Assembly (NCBI GenBank): GCA_046537975.1
Contig: JBKHJR010000037.1
Coordinates: forward strand, 1-27,677
Length of the DNA: 27,677 nucleotides
Origin: JAWLDV01 sp046537975
Lineage (GTDB): Bacteria; Desulfobacterota; Desulfobulbia; Desulfobulbales; SURF-16
Direction of reading: 5' to 3'
Shown: piece by piece, positions 1-7,467 of the stretch
How the letters are laid out: every line of letters starts with the position of its first letter
Position numbering within the stretch: the stretch's first letter is position 1
Translations under genes and position numbers: made by a program
Notes under the pieces: generated by a model
Database searches by the model: none
Seen by the model: the letters and a program-made list of their open reading frames with translations, nothing else
Told to the model about the DNA's origin: nothing

Positions 1-50
1 TATCTCCGCTCTCTTTCAAGCGGACGGAAGCCCGGCTTTGCCAGGCAAAC

Positions 51-85
51 AAAAAGCCGCTCCGAAATTCTCGGAGCGGCTTTTT
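51..85. terminator. Bidirectional Rho-independent terminator downstream of dsrD
   Basis: A perfect 10-bp GC-rich stem (GCCGCTCCGA at 56-65, TCGGAGCGGC at 71-80) encloses a 5-nt loop (AATTC). Five A precede it and seven T follow it, so both strands show a stem followed by a T-tract. It lies 32 bp past the dsrD stop codon and should end the leftward dsrABD transcript; it could also stop a rightward transcript entering from the left edge. Positions 1-50 are too short to assign to a gene. Confidence 0.93.
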
Positions 86-117
86 TTAAAAGTACTGCTG
101 TGTCCCCAATAAGCAGA

Positions 118-351
118 TCAAGCAGTATCATGTCCCTGAGCCCGACCTTTCAGGGCATACATAGTGGTGCTGCCGCTTGACCAGAACTCGAGCTTTCCTT
201 CCTTTACCAGTTCATTGGCAGCGTTCTTGATTTGCCTCGGTTTGGTTTCAGGATCACATTTATAAAAATCCTTGACGTAAAGCTGAGGTTTCGGGGACTT
301 GGTAGCTTTTTCAATAATTTTTTCTTTCAATTCGTCTTTACTTAGAGCCAT
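118..351 (-). CDS. dsrD: DsrD, dissimilatory sulfite reductase activator
   Basis: A 77-residue protein of the DsrD winged-helix family, the usual length (about 78 aa). It begins MALSKDELKEK and contains the family's PKPQLYVKDFY and KPRQIKNAANELV segments and a GKLEFWSSGSTTMY strand region. The start at 351 is chosen because GGGAGG lies 9 nt upstream; an in-frame upstream ATG at 414 would add 21 unconserved residues. It is the last gene of the dsrA-dsrB-dsrD series, 75 bp after dsrB and just before a strong terminator. Known of the family: DsrD stimulates sulfite reduction by DsrAB and marks organisms running Dsr in the reductive direction. I infer the same role here in the cytoplasm. Confidence 0.96.
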   Translation of the reverse strand: MALSKDELKEKIIEKATKSPKPQLYVKDFYKCDPETKPRQIKNAANELVKEGKLEFWSSGSTTMYALKGRAQGHDTA

Positions 352-426
352 AATTTTCTTCCTCCCCATCATATTGGGATTTATAAATAATGGCGACCTC
401 TGAGAGACCGCCATTAAACAGCTGCT

Positions 427-1557
427 CTATTTTATATGACTGGTGAACTTAAACTGAGTAGTGGTCCGCCAAGTATCATAAGCCAGCCTGTAATCATCAA
501 TCGACTTATCAGTAAAGGGGATGCCGGTCTTCTCAAAGAACTTCTCCCAACCAATGCGTTCCGCCCATTCACCCAGTCTTTCATATTTCTGGGCATCCTT
601 GGAATAGACCTCCAGAATATTTTTGATCGCATCCACCGTTTCCGGCCAACGCGGCGGGGTGTTAGGCAGAAAGGGGATTACCATCTTGGAGAACTTGGGA
701 GCACTCCTGGAGTTGGAAACCTTACCACCTACCAGAATGGCAATACCACTACCCTCGGGATCAGCCAGAGGCATGGAGGGGCACATGGTGTAACAGTTAC
801 CGCAGAACATGCAGCGTTCTTCTTTTACCGTTACAGACTTGACCTCTCTGCCGTCGCTGGTGGTTCCCTTGGCAGGCTTGATAGCACCCAGGGGACACGC
901 TGCCACAGCCAGAGGAATTTCGCAGAGGCCCTCAATGGTATCATGATCAATCATCGGCGGTTTCCGGTGAACACCAAGAATAGCAATATCAGAACAGTGA
1001 ACCGCACCGCACATGTTCAGGCAGCAGGCCAGAGCGATACGCACCTGGGCGGGCAGAGCATGGCTGGTAAAATAATCAAACAACTCATCCATAACCGCCT
1101 TGACCACACCGGAAGCATCTGTAGCCGGGGTATGGCAGTGAATCCAGCCCTGGGTGTGAACAATGTTGCCGACACCGGCTCCGGTTCCACCTACCGGAAA
1201 CTTGTTACCCCGGCTGGCCAGATCATCAATTAAGGGCTGAACCTTATCTTCGGAATCAACCATCATTTCAACATTGTTCCTGGTGGTCCAACGCATATAA
1301 CCATCGGCATGCTTATCTGCAACATCACACAATTCCCGGATGTATTCGATACTTATCAAACGTGGAGTCCCGACCCTTACGGTCCAGCACTCATTCCCTG
1401 ATTCGGCCTTATGTACCAGAACACCAGGCTTTTTGATCTCGTGCCACAGCCACTTACCAAAATTCTTTTTTATGACCGGAGGCAAGAACTGCTCATAATG
1501 GGGGGGCCCAATATCAGTAATTCTGTCCTGCATCGGATTTTCCGGATCATATCCCAT
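427..1557 (-). CDS. dsrB: Dissimilatory (bi)sulfite reductase beta subunit
   Basis: 376 residues, normal for DsrB. With DsrA it forms the cytoplasmic alpha2beta2 enzyme that reduces sulfite toward sulfide, passing sulfur to DsrC. Visible cofactor ligands: Cys141, then the ACCLNMC stretch with Cys178 and Cys183, matching the sirohaem-[4Fe-4S] spacing of characterised DsrB. A ferredoxin-like insert supplies a second [4Fe-4S] site (Cys221 before Pro, and CMFCGNC with Cys249/252/255). The start MGYDPENPM at 1557 is supported by AAGGAGG 7-13 nt upstream; the in-frame start at 1581 lies upstream of this ribosome-binding site. It lies 83 bp after dsrA and 75 bp before dsrD, so the three are very likely co-transcribed. 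No truncation or frameshift is seen. Confidence 0.98.
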   Translation of the reverse strand: MGYDPENPMQDRITDIGPPHYEQFLPPVIKKNFGKWLWHEIKKPGVLVHKAESGNECWTVRVGTPRLISIEYIRELCDVADKHADGYMRWTTRNNVEMMVDSEDKVQPLIDDLASRGNKFPVGGTGAGVGNIVHTQGWIHCHTPATDASGVVKAVMDELFDYFTSHALPAQVRIALACCLNMCGAVHCSDIAILGVHRKPPMIDHDTIEGLCEIPLAVAACPLGAIKPAKGTTSDGREVKSVTVKEERCMFCGNCYTMCPSMPLADPEGSGIAILVGGKVSNSRSAPKFSKMVIPFLPNTPPRWPETVDAIKNILEVYSKDAQKYERLGEWAERIGWEKFFEKTGIPFTDKSIDDYRLAYDTWRTTTQFKFTSHIK

Positions 1558-1640
1558 AACTAACCTCCTTAAATATAACAAAAATTATTTGTTTACTTTA
1601 TGCATTATAATGTCTGGGTCTATGGTGACAAACAACCGCT

Positions 1641-2927
1641 TTATGCCAGATCCAGCCGTTTACGGAACTCATGGACATCACGCTGCCAACCGCCCTCAAC
1701 TTCCTCTTCTTTCCAGAATACATAGGGGTTGGACCGAGGTTCTATGACATGCTGGGGCAGTGGATCCATTTCCATTACCTCGGTGATAAACTTGGGCAGA
1801 CCGATACGCTGCATGGTTTCTCCGAGGCGCTCCCTGTTCTTACCCTGTTCCATCCAGAAATCCCAGATCTTTTCAATTATTTCGATAATGTCTTCAAAGT
1901 CGTTATCCGGGTTGGCTTCAACAAAGGGAACAATCATGGTGGAGAGCTGAGCACCGTCCAGGATCGGGGCCTTGGCGCCGCAGGAAATGGTAGCTCCCTG
2001 TTCTTTACCGGGGCGGAGAGCCCGGGGCAGCACATTGATGCAGTGCATGCAGCGGGTGCAGTTGCTGTCATCTATTTTCAGCTCATCACCTTCCATCCAC
2101 ATGCAGTTAGTGGGGCAGAGATCAATAACCTCTTTCTGGATATCGAATTTTCCCCAGTCTCTACCGTTATGAGCTCCACCATTGGCGGGATATTCTCCGG
2201 CGATGTACTTTTTAACTTCCGCCTGGTCAATCCTGATGTTGTCCTTCCAGGTGCCGACCACGGAAAAATCAGACCGAGCCATCGCTGCCACGCAGTCGTT
2301 GGGGCAGCCGGAAAACTTGAACTTGAACTTATAGGGGAAGGCCGGTCGATGCAGCTCGTCCTGATAGTGATTGGTCAGATGATGGCAGATTGCCTGGGTA
2401 TCGATACAGGACCACTCACATCTTGACTTGCCGAGACAACAGGCCGGGGTTCTCAGGTTGGATCCGGAACCGCCTAAATCCTGATCCAGTTCATGGGTCA
2501 GATCGTAGAAAAAATACTCAAGATTCTCAGTGGTGGTGCCAAGAAATACCGTATCACCTGTGGAACCATGGAAGTTGGTCATACCGGAACCGTATTTTTC
2601 CCAGAGATCACAGAGATCACGCAATTTTTTTGTGGAGTAGTATTTACTGGAAGGCTGGTTAACCCGGATAGTATGAAAGTGAGCAACCCCGGGAAATTTC
2701 TCAGGCTGATCGGAATACCGTCCCACAATTCCGCCGCCATAACCAAGAACACCGACAATACCGCCGTGCTTCCAATGGGTAATCCTGTCTTTATAAGACA
2801 ACTCTAGCTGACCGAGGATATCCCAACACTCAGGCTTTTTCTCAGCCATAGCCTTGATATCCGACACAAAGCTTGGCCAGGGCCCTTTTTCAAGATCGTC
2901 CAACATTGGAGTATCATGCTTTGCCAT
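1641..2927 (-). CDS. dsrA: Dissimilatory (bi)sulfite reductase alpha subunit
   Basis: 428 residues, typical for DsrA. It carries the C-X5-C (Cys164, Cys170) and C-X3-C (Cys208, Cys212 in SGCPNDC) pattern that binds the [4Fe-4S] coupled to sirohaem, and a ferredoxin domain with Cys271 and CTRCMHC (Cys290/293/296). The start MAKHDTPML at 2927 has AAAGGAGG about 8 nt upstream; the longer ATG start at 2969 adds a Lys/Ile-rich stretch lacking family resemblance. It is the first gene of dsrABD, with a TTGACA-type promoter about 120 bp upstream. The presence of dsrD and the reductive-type sequence argue for sulfite reduction rather than sulfur oxidation. The position within the phylum is inferred by eye only. 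Confidence 0.98.
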   Translation of the reverse strand: MAKHDTPMLDDLEKGPWPSFVSDIKAMAEKKPECWDILGQLELSYKDRITHWKHGGIVGVLGYGGGIVGRYSDQPEKFPGVAHFHTIRVNQPSSKYYSTKKLRDLCDLWEKYGSGMTNFHGSTGDTVFLGTTTENLEYFFYDLTHELDQDLGGSGSNLRTPACCLGKSRCEWSCIDTQAICHHLTNHYQDELHRPAFPYKFKFKFSGCPNDCVAAMARSDFSVVGTWKDNIRIDQAEVKKYIAGEYPANGGAHNGRDWGKFDIQKEVIDLCPTNCMWMEGDELKIDDSNCTRCMHCINVLPRALRPGKEQGATISCGAKAPILDGAQLSTMIVPFVEANPDNDFEDIIEIIEKIWDFWMEQGKNRERLGETMQRIGLPKFITEVMEMDPLPQHVIEPRSNPYVFWKEEEVEGGWQRDVHEFRKRLDLA

Positions 2928-3020
2928 CTCGTCTTTCCTCCTTTTAGGATTTATTATTATATTAATCACCCCTGTTCATGAGTCTATATTTATCAACTTG
3001 CAAACAACAAATAGACTTTT

Positions 3021-3036
3021 CTGAACGTATATTCAG
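3021..3036. promoter_or_regulatory. Short dyad at the likely dsrA transcription start
   Basis: CTGAA (3021-3025), six bases, then TTCAG (3032-3036) form a 16-bp inverted repeat. It sits 8-23 bp downstream of the dsrA -10 hexamer on the transcribed side, over the expected +1, where a repressor would act. No specific regulator can be named from sequence. Confidence 0.3.
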
Positions 3037-3043
3037 TGGGATC

Positions 3044-3072
3044 AATTTATATGGAGCTTGTTTTTTTGTCAA
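3044..3072 (-). promoter_or_regulatory. Sigma70-type promoter for dsrABD
   Basis: On the minus strand a perfect -35 TTGACA (3067-3072) is followed by a 17-nt spacer and a -10 TAAATT (3044-3049). Transcription would begin near 3037 and leave a leader of about 110 nt before dsrA. In that leader AGTCTAT (2981-2987) can pair with ATAGACT (3011-3017), a weak possible hairpin. It is the best promoter match in this intergenic region for the leftward direction. Confidence 0.6.
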
Positions 3073-3341
3073 CCAAAAAATCCTTGCCTTAAAAGGCGCT
3101 TATTCTGTCGGAATCCCGGAATCGCGGTTTCTTATTTTTCCCTGACCTCCTGAGAAGGCAGTAAGACTCCAAGCCTTGGATTCCGAAATTTAACACCGTA
3201 ATATCAACAAATTGCACAATAGAAGATTAAGTGAATGATTCCTAAACCAAAATACTGAGTCTTTCATCCCATCTTATGAATCTACTGCCTACTCTATTCA
3301 TCCCTGTGCAACCGGGATTTCTGAACGGTTAATCTCGGTCA

Positions 3342-3364
3342 GTCGAACCGGGGTCCGGTTTGAC
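3342..3364. promoter_or_regulatory. Imperfect 23-bp palindrome overlapping the -35 of the persulfide reductase gene
   Basis: GTCGAACCGG (3342-3351), spacer GGT, CCGGTTTGAC (3355-3364): the two 10-bp arms are reverse complements except at one position, with a perfect AACCGG/CCGGTT core. The right arm runs through most of the TTGACA -35 hexamer, a typical repressor-operator placement. The binding protein is unknown; no regulator gene is adjacent. Confidence 0.5.
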
Positions 3365-3388
3365 AGGCGCCAACATAAGTGATAATAA
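3360..3388 (+). promoter_or_regulatory. Candidate promoter for the persulfide reductase gene
   Basis: A perfect TTGACA -35 (3360-3365) is followed by TAATAA at a 17-nt spacing (3383-3388), or by the better hexamer GATAAT at 15 nt (3381-3386). It faces right, toward the gene starting about 100 bp downstream. The -35 overlaps the palindrome at 3342-3364. Confidence 0.5.
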
Positions 3389-3485
3389 CTTAGAGAAGAG
3401 TTAAATACCAACAAAAATAATACGGATCTGTTAGTACCTTAATTTAATATAAGAACTTCTCAATCTTCATACACAGGTGAACAAA

Positions 3486-5210
3486 ATGGCGGAAAGAATC
3501 ATCGTTATCGGGGGCGTAGCTGCCGGTCCCAAAGCAGCCTGCCGGGCCAGACGTCTTCTTCCCGATGCAGAAATAACCGTGCTTGATCAGGACAATCTAA
3601 TATCTTACGGAGGGTGCGGAATACCCTACTACGTCTCAGGTGATGTAAGTGACGAAGACGAACTGCGCAAAACCAGTTTTCATGCCACCCGGGATCCCAA
3701 TTTTTTTAAGTCAAGTAAAGGCATTAATGTCAGGATAAACAGCCGGGCCTTAAGTATAGACCGCAGCAACCGGAAGGTGGAAATAGAAGACACCGTTACA
3801 GGAGAGAGGGACAACCTGCCTTATGACAAACTGGTACTGACTACCGGCAGTCAGCCTTTTGTCCTGCCCATACCCGGAGCCGATCTGGAGGGGGTATATA
3901 CCCTGAGCAGTCTCCACAAAGCCATTGCCATTAAACAGAAGCTGGCAACCGGCAAGATCGGCAGAGCTGTAGTTATCGGAGGCGGGGCCATCGGCCTGGA
4001 AATGGCTGAAGCCTTCAGCGATCTCTGGGGAGTGGAGACCTCCCTGGTCGAATTCATGCCCCAGCTTATGCCCGGCATGATAGATGCCCATTTCGCCGGA
4101 ATGGTACAGCATACAATGGAAGAAAACGGTGTAAGCATATACACCGGCGAAGCAGCCCAAGCTATAGAGGCCCTGGACAATAACCGGGGTTATCTGGTCA
4201 AAACCGCCAATCGCTCCCTGGAGGCAGATATCGTAGTCATGTCAGCCGGGGTAAGACCCAGAAGCAATCTGGCCCGGGAAGCTGGCCTGCAGGTATCGGA
4301 AATGGGGGCTATTACAGTCAATCAGCGGCTGCAAACCTCTGATCCGGACATTTACGCAGCGGGAGACTGCATAGCCACCACAAACCTGATAACCGGCAAA
4401 ACATCCTACAACCCCCTGGGCTCACTGGCCAACCGCCAGGGAAGGGTGGTGGGTGATAACCTGGCCGGAATACCCTCGCAGTTTCCCGGAGTTTTGGGTT
4501 CCTTTATAATGAAGTGTTTTGACTCCTGTGTCGGAACCACTGGCCTCAGCCTGGAGAGCGCTCTGGCTGAAGGATTCGCGGCGGATGCTTCCCTGACCGC
4601 CCCTTCAGACCGGGCCCACTTTTTCCCTGATGAAAGCAAGATGCCTCTGCAGCTGGTCTTTGACCACCGGGACCGAAAAGTTCTGGGGGTCCAGGGCTTC
4701 GGTTCCTTTAACGATGCGCTCCTGGCTCGAATTGACTCCGCTGCCGCTCTCATAGCCAAAGGAGGCACCATCGACGATTTCGGCCTCCTGGAAATGGCAT
4801 ATGCCCCTCCCTTCTCCACTGCTGTCGACGCCCTCAACGCTGCTGCCAATGTGGCTGAAAACCAGGCTGCCGGTCGACAGCGCAACGTTTCCATTGGAAA
4901 TTTTCTTGCCTGGATGGAAGATTTTGACAGCCGGCCTGACTGGCTGGCCCTCGATGTCAGGCATCCGAAGGAGACCTCTCCTTTTGTGGAAAAATTCGGT
5001 AACCGCTGGTTAGGGATCCCTTACGAAGAAATCCGCAGCCGCTATCAGGAAATACCTGCCGACAAGACCATCATTATCATCTGTTCCGCCGGCACCCGCT
5101 CCTTCGAGGTCCAGGTCTTTCTGGAAAGCGTGGGTCTGAAAAACACCCAGGTCCTGCAGGGTGGTTTCAACTGCATCACCAGAATCGGGGTCGAGTGGTG
5201 GCCCAAGTAG
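3486..5210 (+). CDS. CoA-disulfide/persulfide reductase with C-terminal rhodanese domain
   Basis: A 574-residue flavoprotein of the CoADR-rhodanese family. In order: FAD-binding VIGGVAAG (about residues 7-14), the active-site SYGGCG with redox Cys44, an NAD(P)H-binding IGGGAIGLE motif near residue 165, the FAD-contact YAAGDC, a dimerisation domain, and a C-terminal rhodanese domain with the cysteine loop CSAGTRS. Relatives reduce CoA-persulfide, polysulfide or other persulfides with NAD(P)H, and the rhodanese Cys can carry sulfane sulfur. The ATG at 3486 is preferred because AGGTGA lies 5 nt upstream; a GTG at 3477 overlaps that site. It is transcribed divergently from dsrABD, which suggests a role in sulfur or polysulfide reduction or sulfane-sulfur handling. 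The exact substrate is inference. Confidence 0.9.
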   Translation: MAERIIVIGGVAAGPKAACRARRLLPDAEITVLDQDNLISYGGCGIPYYVSGDVSDEDELRKTSFHATRDPNFFKSSKGINVRINSRALSIDRSNRKVEIEDTVTGERDNLPYDKLVLTTGSQPFVLPIPGADLEGVYTLSSLHKAIAIKQKLATGKIGRAVVIGGGAIGLEMAEAFSDLWGVETSLVEFMPQLMPGMIDAHFAGMVQHTMEENGVSIYTGEAAQAIEALDNNRGYLVKTANRSLEADIVVMSAGVRPRSNLAREAGLQVSEMGAITVNQRLQTSDPDIYAAGDCIATTNLITGKTSYNPLGSLANRQGRVVGDNLAGIPSQFPGVLGSFIMKCFDSCVGTTGLSLESALAEGFAADASLTAPSDRAHFFPDESKMPLQLVFDHRDRKVLGVQGFGSFNDALLARIDSAAALIAKGGTIDDFGLLEMAYAPPFSTAVDALNAAANVAENQAAGRQRNVSIGNFLAWMEDFDSRPDWLALDVRHPKETSPFVEKFGNRWLGIPYEEIRSRYQEIPADKTIIIICSAGTRSFEVQVFLESVGLKNTQVLQGGFNCITRIGVEWWPK

Positions 5211-5346
5211 GTCTTTATCTCCGGTTTTGGATTAAAAATACATTCTTATACGGATTGGCGCCCGAATCCCGGTTTCTTTCCTTTTGAAAGTCAGGTTGTG
5301 GACCGGTTCGGGAATTAAACTTCAACAAATTTAAAACAACAAAAAA

Positions 5347-6189
5347 ATGCAGACATTCAAAGCCAGGAAATCGGGCCTGCTCCGCATTTTCTACCACCCC
5401 TCTTACACTGTCTCCATAATCTTTCTTTTCATACTTATCTGGCCCTTAGCCGCCTCCGGGCTGGACAAGCAGCTTGACCTCAACACCGCTTCGAAAAAAG
5501 AGCTCAAGGAACTGCCTTTTATCGGCAGTGACAGGGCGGAGGCCATTACTGACTATCGCAGGGAAAAGGGATCCTTCAAGAACCTTGATCAGCTCTTACA
5601 AATCGAGGGAATCGGGGAGACCTCCCTGCAGGCGATCAGTCCCTATCTCTCCATAAACGGGGAAAAAGCCGGCAAATCTGCCCCGGGCAACTTCTCAGTA
5701 CAACGCAGAATAGATCTTGCTCCCGGGGCTATAATGGTGCTTCCGGATGATAAGTACTATCAGGCCCTGACCGACTTTATCCGGAAAGCAGAAAAATCCA
5801 TAGATATGGCCATGTACCTTTTCAAGATCACCGATTCTCCTCAAAACCAGGCCAGGTTGCTGATGAAGGAACTGATCAAGGCCAGGAAAAGAGGGGTTAT
5901 GGTCCGCCTGGTTCTGGAACGATCGGACTACAATGACGGGCTTAACCAGGAGAACCGCAGGGTCGCCCGTCAGCTTAAAAAAAAGCGGGTCCAGGTCAGC
6001 TTTGACGGACAGGAAACAACCAGCCATAGCAAAGTTGCAGTTATAGACCGCCGCTTCACCTTCCTGGGCAGCCATAACCTCACCCACTCCGCCCTATCCT
6101 ACAATCATGAAATGTCAATTCTAATTGACAACAAAAACCTTGCTGAAGAAATGATAGACCATATTAATGAAATCGAGCTGGGCAAATAG
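5347..6189 (+). CDS. Exported helix-hairpin-helix / PLD-family nuclease-like fusion
   Basis: 280 residues. A basic N-terminus and hydrophobic stretch (about 20-37) look like a signal peptide or membrane anchor. Residues 42-104 form a ComEA-type double helix-hairpin-helix (DLNTAS, LPFIGSDRA, EGIGETSLQ), a DNA-binding fold. Residues 127-278 are a phospholipase D domain with one HxK-D-GSxN motif: His227, Lys229, Asp234 and GSHN ending at Asn244. Single-HKD proteins of this type usually work as dimers, as in the endonuclease Nuc. I infer an exported DNA-binding nuclease. The ATG at 5347 lacks an obvious ribosome-binding site. The stop codon sits 1 nt before the next gene's start, so the two are probably co-transcribed. 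DNA degradation versus DNA uptake cannot be told apart. Confidence 0.8.
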   Translation: MQTFKARKSGLLRIFYHPSYTVSIIFLFILIWPLAASGLDKQLDLNTASKKELKELPFIGSDRAEAITDYRREKGSFKNLDQLLQIEGIGETSLQAISPYLSINGEKAGKSAPGNFSVQRRIDLAPGAIMVLPDDKYYQALTDFIRKAEKSIDMAMYLFKITDSPQNQARLLMKELIKARKRGVMVRLVLERSDYNDGLNQENRRVARQLKKKRVQVSFDGQETTSHSKVAVIDRRFTFLGSHNLTHSALSYNHEMSILIDNKNLAEEMIDHINEIELGK

Positions 6190-6190
6190 G

Positions 6191-7366
6191 ATGGAATCTC
6201 TTTTAAAAACAGCAATAAAGCATTACCAAAAGGGAGAGATGGAAAAGGCCCTGGACGGTTTTCTGAAAAGCGCGAAACTGGCCCCGGGCGATTCCATCCC
6301 CCACTACAATGCTGCAGTAATATATTATCAGCTTGATGCCCCCCAACAAGCGGCCCATCATTACAACCTGGCCCATGAGGCCAACCCGAAGGACCCGGAT
6401 ATTCTCTTCAACCTTGCCATAACCTTGAAACAACTGGGCCGTATACAAGAGGCCCTGGACTGCTATTACACCATTCTGGAAATTGCCCCCCACGATACCG
6501 CTGCCCGCTATAATCTGGGCATCCTCCTTATGGAATCCGGGCTGCTTGAAGAAGCGGCTGACTTCTTCCGGGAAGTCCTGGCAGCTGATACTGCCCACGC
6601 CTCAGCCTGCAACAACCTGGCCTACCTTTACCACCGGTGGGGGATGACCGCTGAAGCCCTGGAAACCTACAACCAGCTCCTGGAGATAGACCCCTTCCAT
6701 AAGACAGCGTCCCATATGCAGGCTGCTCTGGCCGGAAAGACCCCTGATCAACCTCCTGCCGAATATATAAGAGATGTCTTTGACCATTTCCAGGACTATG
6801 ACAGCGCCATGCAGGACTCTTTAGGCTATTATACCCCTTGGAATCTACTCGATCTTCTGAGAGAAAGCCTTCCTGAAAAAAAATGGTTCAACCACATACT
6901 CGATCTGGGATGCGGTACCGGCCTGTCCGGCTCCGCTTTCCGCAGTATGACCGAAAGCCTAACCGGCATCGACCTTTCCCTGACCATGTTGGCCCAAGCC
7001 GAAGAAAAACAGATTTACGATGAGCTCAGACAAACGGAAATAATTTCCTTCCTCCGCAGCACCGAAAGGCATTACGATCTCTTCCTGGCTGCAGATGTCT
7101 TTGTTTATCACGGAGATCTCTTTCCGGTAATGGAGGAGATCAGCAAACGCTGCCGACCGGGAGGGCTTGTCCTGTTTTCCACCGAGCTTGCGGAAAAAGG
7201 CTTTCTGCTCAGAGAAACGGGACGTTATGCCCATTCTGTGTCTTATGTCCAGGATACAGCAGAACAGTGTGGCCTGAACCTATTGCAGAGCAGAGTTACT
7301 GATATCCGTAAAGAAAGGGGGGAATGGCTGAAAGGGGGGCTTTATCTGTTTGCCTGTCAGATTTGA
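6191..7366 (+). CDS. TPR-repeat protein with class I SAM-dependent methyltransferase domain
   Basis: 391 residues from the ATG at 6191, which follows the previous stop codon by one base; the longer in-frame start at 6167 lies inside the upstream gene. Residues 1-180 contain about five tetratricopeptide repeats with the usual A/Y/G/A spacing (for example FNLAITLKQLGRIQEALDCY). Residues 236-247 are motif I of a Rossmann methyltransferase (ILDLGCGTGLSG), followed by GIDLS (motif II) and a DLFLAADVFVYHGD segment. The TPR part probably recruits a partner or substrate; the methyl acceptor is unknown. Tight coupling to the HhH-PLD gene suggests co-expression, without revealing a shared pathway. Confidence 0.88.
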   Translation: MESLLKTAIKHYQKGEMEKALDGFLKSAKLAPGDSIPHYNAAVIYYQLDAPQQAAHHYNLAHEANPKDPDILFNLAITLKQLGRIQEALDCYYTILEIAPHDTAARYNLGILLMESGLLEEAADFFREVLAADTAHASACNNLAYLYHRWGMTAEALETYNQLLEIDPFHKTASHMQAALAGKTPDQPPAEYIRDVFDHFQDYDSAMQDSLGYYTPWNLLDLLRESLPEKKWFNHILDLGCGTGLSGSAFRSMTESLTGIDLSLTMLAQAEEKQIYDELRQTEIISFLRSTERHYDLFLAADVFVYHGDLFPVMEEISKRCRPGGLVLFSTELAEKGFLLRETGRYAHSVSYVQDTAEQCGLNLLQSRVTDIRKERGEWLKGGLYLFACQI

Positions 7367-7440
7367 GCGCCTAAGAACTACCGGGTGGGAAAAATCTATG
7401 TCAAATATCAGCGTTAGCCCTCGACATAAGGATGAAACTT

Positions 7441-7462
7441 AAACTGTTAGCTGGCAGTTTTT
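7441..7462 (+). terminator. Possible terminator after the TPR-methyltransferase gene
   Basis: AAACTG (7441-7446), an 8-nt loop and CAGTTT (7455-7460) followed by two more T form a short hairpin with a T-tract. It lies between convergent genes, 75 bp after the rightward stop codon. The stem is only 6 bp and AT-rich, so it is weak. Confidence 0.4.
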
Positions 7463-7467
7463 CCATT

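Larger units (their letters stand above)
2928..3485. other. Intergenic region between divergent dsrA and persulfide reductase gene
   Basis: 558 bp with no credible gene on either strand. It contains the dsrA promoter at the left, the rightward promoter and its dyad at 3342-3388, a perfect 13-bp palindrome TCCAAG-C-CTTGGA at 3168-3180, and a weak AACCG...CGGTT repeat at 3310-3330. The middle part (about 3080-3300) shows nothing else that I can interpret. Confidence 0.7.

Noticed and set aside
1..50. End of a gene entering from the left edge
   Set aside because: All three frames are too short to judge; no family residues recognised.
436..1233. 265-codon open frame on the plus strand opposite dsrB
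   Set aside because: It is antisense to the highly conserved dsrB, has no family pattern and no ribosome-binding site.
1671..2426. 251-codon open frame opposite dsrA
   Set aside because: Shadow of dsrA; long antisense frames are common opposite conserved coding sequence of this codon bias.
5261..5312. Imperfect hairpin (CCCGAA...CCGG with CCGGTTCGGG) after the persulfide reductase gene as a terminator
   Set aside because: The loop is about 30 nt, the stem has a bulge and no T-tract follows.
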